From NCBI RefSeq assembly GCF_050271975.1, contig NZ_CP189850.1, positions 1,178,001-1,242,000 on the forward strand: a stretch of DNA of 64,000 bases. Direction: 5' to 3'. The notes beneath the pieces were generated by a model, which was not told the DNA's origin, searched no databases, and saw nothing but the letters and a program-made list of their open reading frames with translations. Origin of the DNA: Litorimonas sp947503715. Lineage in GTDB: Bacteria; Pseudomonadota; Alphaproteobacteria; Caulobacterales; Maricaulaceae. Below, in pieces: positions 60,650-64,000 of this stretch; positions within the stretch are counted from its first letter, which is position 1, and each line of letters opens with the position of its first letter. The position numbers and the translations under genes were made by a program.

Positions 60650-60723
60650 TTTGCCTGTAGACACATCGCGCCCGCGGGCCTAATCCGCGCGCAATACACT
60701 CATTTAGCCAGGGTCTCGTCATC

Positions 60724-61701
60724 ATGACTCCCACATCCAATCTCGTCACCGTCTTTGGCGGTTCAGGTTTTCTCGGTCGCTACGTCATCCGCGCGCTTGT
60801 CGCCAATGGCTGGCGCGTGCGGGCGGCCGTGCGCAATCCGCATACCGCACATGAGCTGAAAGTTATCGGCGATGTCGGCCAGGTCCAACTGATGCAGGCG
60901 AACCTGCGCTTTCCGACGTCCGTTGCCCGTGCAGTCGAGGGCGCGGATGCGGTCATCAATCTTGTTGGCGTGTTGTTCGAGGCCGGGCGTCAGAGCTTTG
61001 AAGCGCTTCACGCCACCGCCCCCGACACAATCGGAGCGGCCTGTACCGCTGCGAATATCACCAATGTTGCCCATGTTTCCGCCATCGGAGCAGATGTGAA
61101 CAGCGAGAGCGATTATGCCCGCACGAAAGGCGAAGGCGAAGCGAACTTGCGGGCCCTGATCCCGACGGCGGATATTCTGCGTCCCTCTATCGTTTTTGGC
61201 ACAGAGGATGAGTTTTTTAACCGTTTCGCGAAAATGTCTGCTTTTGCACCTGCACTGCCTCTGATTGGTGGCGGTCAGACAAAATTCCAACCCGTCTTTG
61301 TCGAGGATGTCGCCAAAGCCGTTGCGGAATCTGTGACGCGGGGAACAACGGGCATGACCTATGAATTGGGCGGTCCAAAGACCTATACATTCAAAGAGCT
61401 TTTGCGTTTCATGCTCGACACGATTGACAAAAAACGCCTTCTTCTGCCCATGCCGTGGTTTGCGGCGAATATGATGGGATTTTGCGGCGAGCTCTCCGGC
61501 GCTCTGCCATTTGTGGAACCTTTCCTCACGCGTGATCAGGTCAAAAATTTGAAAGTCGATAATGTCGTCGCCGAAGACGCTGTCGGGTTTGAGGCTTTTG
61601 ATATTCAACCGAAAACGGTGGAAGCGATTGTCCCGACATATCTCGCGAAATACCGCAAATATGGTGAGTTTTACGAAAAGCGTGAGGCGATTGAGGATTA
61701 A
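60724..61701 (+). CDS. NDUFA9-like NAD(P)-binding protein of complex I type
   Basis: 325 residues. N-terminal nucleotide motif GGSGFLG (12-18), then VRAAVRNPHTA; the central motif is DYARTKGEGE (Tyr-x3-Lys replaced by YARTK). These match the atypical SDR subfamily of the complex I NDUFA9 subunit (COG0702), which in alphaproteobacteria is an accessory of respiratory complex I or a ubiquinone-related reductase. It probably binds NADPH without being a classical dehydrogenase. It is followed by the exported methyltransferase-like gene after 117 bases. Confidence 0.9.
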   Translation: MTPTSNLVTVFGGSGFLGRYVIRALVANGWRVRAAVRNPHTAHELKVIGDVGQVQLMQANLRFPTSVARAVEGADAVINLVGVLFEAGRQSFEALHATAPDTIGAACTAANITNVAHVSAIGADVNSESDYARTKGEGEANLRALIPTADILRPSIVFGTEDEFFNRFAKMSAFAPALPLIGGGQTKFQPVFVEDVAKAVAESVTRGTTGMTYELGGPKTYTFKELLRFMLDTIDKKRLLLPMPWFAANMMGFCGELSGALPFVEPFLTRDQVKNLKVDNVVAEDAVGFEAFDIQPKTVEAIVPTYLAKYRKYGEFYEKREAIED

Positions 61702-61818
61702 TCTCGACGCGACGCGTTCGCAGTCACAAGATGGTGATACCCACCTATTAGGTCCATTTGGACAGCGGTCTTTTTTTCTGTTATCGGAAAACGATAATTT
61801 AAAAGGAGACTCCCCCAA

Positions 61819-62679
61819 ATGCGCAAACTTCTCGCCCTCTCTGCGACTGCAATCCTTCTCACCGCCTGTGTCGGTGGTCCTTATTCCAAACCGCCCGCTG
61901 TCGATACAACCGCTCTGGCCACAGTGCTCGAGGCCCAACCCGAAGACGCGCAAGCCCGCTATGACGCCCGTAATCCGGACGAGACGTTGGCGTTCTTCGG
62001 AATTGCACCGGGCATGAACGTCGCCGAAGCCCTGCCGGGTGGCGGCTGGTATTCCAAAATTTTGATTCCTTATCTTGGGCCGGAAGGCGAATTGGTCGGG
62101 ATCGATTATTCTCCCGACATGTGGGGTGAGTTCAGCTTCGCGACTCCTGAATTTATCGAATCCAAGGAAGGTTGGGCCGAGGAATGGTCCGCGAAAGCCA
62201 ATGACTGGGTCGAGGGCGGCGCGCCCGTTTCCGCCCTGACCTTTGACGGCGTCGGCGCACCGGATGGCGACATGGACGCGGTTCTGTTCATCCGCGCGCT
62301 GCACAATTTCAATCGGTTCGAAGACGATGGCGGTTACATGACCCAAGCGGTTGAGTTGGCCCATGATATGCTCAAACCCGGCGGCGTCGTCGGCGTCGTG
62401 CAACATCGCGCGCCGGAAACCGCGCCGGATGCCTGGGCGGATGGCAGCAAAGGTTATCTGAAGCAGAGCGCTGTGATTGCGAAGTTTGAAGCGGGTGGTT
62501 TCGAACTTGTCGAAGCCTCTGAAATTAACGCTAATCCGCTGGATAAGCCGGGCGCGGATGATGTCGTCTGGCGTTTGCCTCCGTCTCTGAACGGTGTCGG
62601 TGATGACGAAGCGCTGAAAGTTAAACGGATGGCGATTGGCGAAAGCGACCGCATGACGCTGAAATTTCGTAAGATTTAA
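61819..62679 (+). CDS. COG4798-type methyltransferase-like lipoprotein
   Basis: 286 residues. The N-terminus is a lipoprotein signal (MRKLLALSATAILLTACVGG, Cys17), so the mature protein should be outside the cytoplasm. The rest resembles a class I SAM methyltransferase: motif I region GMNVAEALPGGGWYSKIL, acidic loop VGIDYSP, motif IV-like DAVLFIRALHN, and MLKPGGVVGVVQHRAPET. COG4798 members commonly carry such signals even though SAM is not known in the periplasm, so the catalytic role is doubtful. Strong ribosome site AAAAGGAG. A GNRA-type hairpin (62701-62720) follows. Confidence 0.82.
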   Translation: MRKLLALSATAILLTACVGGPYSKPPAVDTTALATVLEAQPEDAQARYDARNPDETLAFFGIAPGMNVAEALPGGGWYSKILIPYLGPEGELVGIDYSPDMWGEFSFATPEFIESKEGWAEEWSAKANDWVEGGAPVSALTFDGVGAPDGDMDAVLFIRALHNFNRFEDDGGYMTQAVELAHDMLKPGGVVGVVQHRAPETAPDAWADGSKGYLKQSAVIAKFEAGGFELVEASEINANPLDKPGADDVVWRLPPSLNGVGDDEALKVKRMAIGESDRMTLKFRKI

Positions 62680-62700
62680 AAAGAAGACCATAATCAATCT

Positions 62701-62720
62701 GGCAAGCGGAGACGCTTGCC
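62701..62720 (+). other. Perfect hairpin after the methyltransferase-like gene
   Basis: GGCAAGCG and CGCTTGCC form eight perfect pairs around a GAGA tetraloop (GNRA type). There is no T-tract, so it may protect the 3' end of the message or be a weak terminator. Confidence 0.45.
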
Positions 62721-62789
62721 GCCCATCATCGGGAACGGCGGGGAAGGCGATTGTCCATAATAAGCGGGACGTCCGCGTGGTGGCTCCTA

Positions 62790-62816
62790 GTGCAATTTTC
62801 TGAAAGAAAAATGCAC
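62790..62816. repeat. 27-base near-palindrome, copy 1
   Basis: Arms GTGCAATTTTCT (62790-62801) and AGAAAAATGCAC (62805-62816) around GAA; 12-base arms with a single mismatch at arm position 6. Confidence 0.75.
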
Positions 62817-62877
62817 GAGATGGGGAAACCAAAAGAAAAAGTTTTTACGCAAGGGCCAAGCGCGTGAGGTTCGGGTC

Positions 62878-62904
62878 GTTGAATTTTCTAATAGAAAAAT
62901 CAAC
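62878..62904. repeat. 27-base near-palindrome, copy 2
   Basis: Arms GTTGAATTTTCT (62878-62889) and AGAAAAATCAAC (62893-62904) around AAT; the same 12-3-12 layout and the same mismatch at arm position 6 as copy 1. Confidence 0.75.
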
Positions 62905-62978
62905 TTAGTCGGCGATACCGTTACATCATCCAAATCTCGAAATTGCCCGATTGTAAGACGGCCAACTTCTTGCACCCT

Positions 62979-63004
62979 GCGCATTTGACTGACGCCAATT
63001 GCAC
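62979..63004. repeat. Degenerate palindrome of the same family, copy 3
   Basis: Arms GCGCATTTG and CAATTGCAC around eight bases; shares the GTGCAATTG arm end of the other copies and again differs at arm position 6, with a second difference at position 2. Confidence 0.4.
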
Positions 63005-63138
63005 GAACCAACGCGGCGGTGTTTCTCCAACGGCGGCCTTACTTGACTGCGAATGTTTCAATCCGTCAGGCGCTCGCGGCTGGGTTCCTCCACATCTACG
63101 TTACCAGATGCTTCTAAGCACACCGTCCTTCAGCACCC

Positions 63139-63165
63139 GTGCATTTTGCTTACAGCAAATTGCAC
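63139..63165. repeat. 27-base near-palindrome, copy 4, inside repeat B
   Basis: Arms GTGCATTTTGCT (63139-63150) and AGCAAATTGCAC (63154-63165) around TAC, mismatch at arm position 6. Copy A of the dispersed repeat has no such sequence at this place (between CACCGTCCTTCAG and CTGTCCC), so this looks like an insertion. Confidence 0.7.
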
Positions 63166-63495
63166 CGGTCAACGATCACTTGCCTGTCCCATGTCCGAAA
63201 GAACATCTTGAATATGACACGGGTCCTATAAGTGAGGATTATGTTTTTTATAAACGTGGGTTGGCCGCTGAAGTTTGCGGGAACTAACAATTGTCATCCC
63301 GCACGCAACGCAGTGGAGATGCGGGACCTATCGCATAAAAACCCAAGCTAACGTTCTGTAATCGTTAGGCCCCGCATCAAGTGCGGGGTGACAGTGAAGT
63401 GAAGTTTCGAAAGCGAGGATTAATATCGGCTTATATGCGGATTAATCTCCCCACATAAGAGGATTAAGTTTTCATCGCCGCGATTTCACTACTCT

Positions 63496-64000
63496 CTAAG
63501 GCCACTTCACCACAGGCGGCATACTACTCAAAATCGTTTTCACATTCCCGCCTGTCTTCAACCCAAACGTCGTCCCGCGATCCCAGAGGAGGTTGAACTC
63601 TACATATCGCCCGCGCGTGATGAGCTGTTCTTCGCGTTCGTCTTCCGTCCATGGCTCATGCATCCGACCGCGCACGATGTCTGCATATGTCGAGAGGAAG
63701 TGCCGTCCGACATCTTTTGTAAAGGCGAAGTCTGCGTCCCAATCTCCACTATTTAATCGGTCATAAAAAATGCCGCCAATGCCGCGCGGTTCATCGCGGT
63801 GATGGAGGTGGAAATATTCGTCGCACCAGTCTTTATAGCGTGGATAGTCTGCAACCGCGTGATCGTCACAGGAGGCTTTCATGCCTGCGTGAAACGCTTT
63901 TGCATCGGGAGAGTCCTGTGTCCGGTCCACCGCTTGGGTCGGAGTCAGGTCTGCACCGCCGCCAAACCAATCTTTTGTTGTCACAATATAGCGCGTGTTC
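63496..64000 (-). CDS. hemF: Oxygen-dependent coproporphyrinogen III oxidase (5' part cut by window edge)
   Basis: About 168 residues of the C-terminal part; the frame is open to the window end (reading NTRYIVTTKDWFGGGADLTP at the edge), so the GTG at 63984 is internal and the start lies outside. HemF signature: NTRY, WFGGGADLTP, and EYFHLHHRDEPRGIGGIFYD (catalytic/metal His and Arg, Asp). It converts coproporphyrinogen III to protoporphyrinogen IX using O2 in haem synthesis. The end LSSMPPVVKWP is shorter than E. coli HemF but, from memory, usual for alphaproteobacterial forms, so I do not call it truncated. Confidence 0.93.
   Translation of the reverse strand, partial: NTRYIVTTKDWFGGGADLTPTQAVDRTQDSPDAKAFHAGMKASCDDHAVADYPRYKDWCDEYFHLHHRDEPRGIGGIFYDRLNSGDWDADFAFTKDVGRHFLSTYADIVRGRMHEPWTEDEREEQLITRGRYVEFNLLWDRGTTFGLKTGGNVKTILSSMPPVVKWP

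Larger units (their letters stand above)
62737..63394 (+). repeat. Dispersed repeat copy B (related to copy A at 49884-50404)
   Basis: The strongest similarity is 63121-63394 against the reverse complement of 49884-50137, including an uninterrupted run of about 60 bases around GAAAGAACA and TTGAATATGACA with roughly ten differences, mostly transitions. It ends in the pair TGTCATCCCGCAC (63292-63304) and GTGCGGGGTGACA (63381-63393). Weaker similarity extends left to GGCGGGG and TAATAAGCGGGAC (62737-62770), matching 50377-50404. Copy B contains at least one 27-base palindrome that copy A lacks. Confidence 0.7.
62680..63495. other. Gene-free region holding dispersed repeat copy B and a cluster of 27-base palindromes
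   Basis: No convincing gene in 816 bases between the methyltransferase-like gene and hemF. It begins with a hairpin GGCAAGCG-GAGA-CGCTTGCC (62701-62720), then holds near-palindromes at 62790, 62878, 62979 and 63139 and the repeat copy B to 63394. The remaining 63395-63495 shows no recognised feature. Confidence 0.6.

Noticed and set aside
60763..62832. A 689-residue open frame on the minus strand
   Set aside because: It lies entirely antisense to the NDUFA9-like and methyltransferase-like genes, whose motifs, starts and ribosome sites are clear. Its translation is arginine/histidine-rich without recognisable domains, as expected for the complement of coding DNA.
62943..63287. A 114-residue plus-strand frame in repeat B
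   Set aside because: It runs through two palindromes and repeat sequence, has no recognisable domain, and the equivalent frame is not kept in copy A.
63496..63984. A truncated hemF C-terminus
   Set aside because: The short ending (VVKWP) differs from E. coli but, from memory, is usual in alphaproteobacteria; the missing N-terminus is only due to the window edge.

Overview
The window reads as chromosomal DNA of a marine alphaproteobacterium, most likely of the Hyphomonadaceae/Maricaulales type. The basis is the gene families seen: two TonB-dependent receptors, one of the type common in Caulobacterales and Xanthomonads; NDUFA9-type and COG4798-type proteins; an alphaproteobacterial-style HemF ending in KWP; and very compact gene packing. 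I did not run any search, so family names rest on recognised motifs and remembered family sequences. No rRNA, tRNA, CRISPR array or complete insertion sequence was found.

Layout. 1-6360: the 3' part of a giant outer-membrane protein with DUF11/DUF7507-like repeats and a C-terminal beta-barrel. 6361-13118: a probable phosphate-starvation module. It has a small exported TPR protein, a two-repeat lipoprotein and a TonB-dependent receptor, with three Pho-box-like sites in its promoters. 13154-19482: a flavin monooxygenase, a Wzm/Wzt-type export ABC pair, and a glutathione-dependent formaldehyde operon (frmA, an AT-rich unknown gene, a VOC protein, S-formylglutathione hydrolase), then an SDR. 19557-31819: a ferredoxin-reductase-like flavoprotein, then a galactose/alpha-galactoside locus (galTKE on the minus strand; DeoR regulator, TonB receptor, GH36 alpha-galactosidase and sodium symporter on the plus strand). 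Several GlpR-like operators tie this locus together. 31816-43162: a small membrane protein, a GT2 glycosyltransferase, queG, an exported unknown, a GST, a CDF zinc exporter, an M1 aminopeptidase lipoprotein, a GMC oxidoreductase with its Tat-exported partner, and a 51-residue membrane peptide. 43200-49623: glutamate synthase with a GFA-family gene between gltD and gltB. 50487-62679: uppP, a serine hydrolase, a DegT aminotransferase, dapD, a YaiI protein, lipoproteins, an MFS exporter, a sirtuin, a low-molecular-weight phosphatase, a metallopeptidase, an NDUFA9-like protein and an exported methyltransferase-like lipoprotein. 63496-64000: hemF, cut by the window edge.

The two long gene-free stretches (49624-50486 and 62680-63495) are related. 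They carry diverged copies, in opposite orientation, of one dispersed element with TGTCA...TGACA ends, and the second copy also carries a family of 27-base near-palindromes. These, the phosphate module and the galactose operator set are the most interesting parts of the window.

How the genes work together. The galactose locus codes for outer-membrane uptake, inner-membrane symport, cytoplasmic hydrolysis of alpha-galactosides and the three Leloir enzymes, under one DeoR-type repressor. frmA and S-formylglutathione hydrolase form the complete glutathione route from formaldehyde to formate. gltB and gltD form NADPH glutamate synthase.
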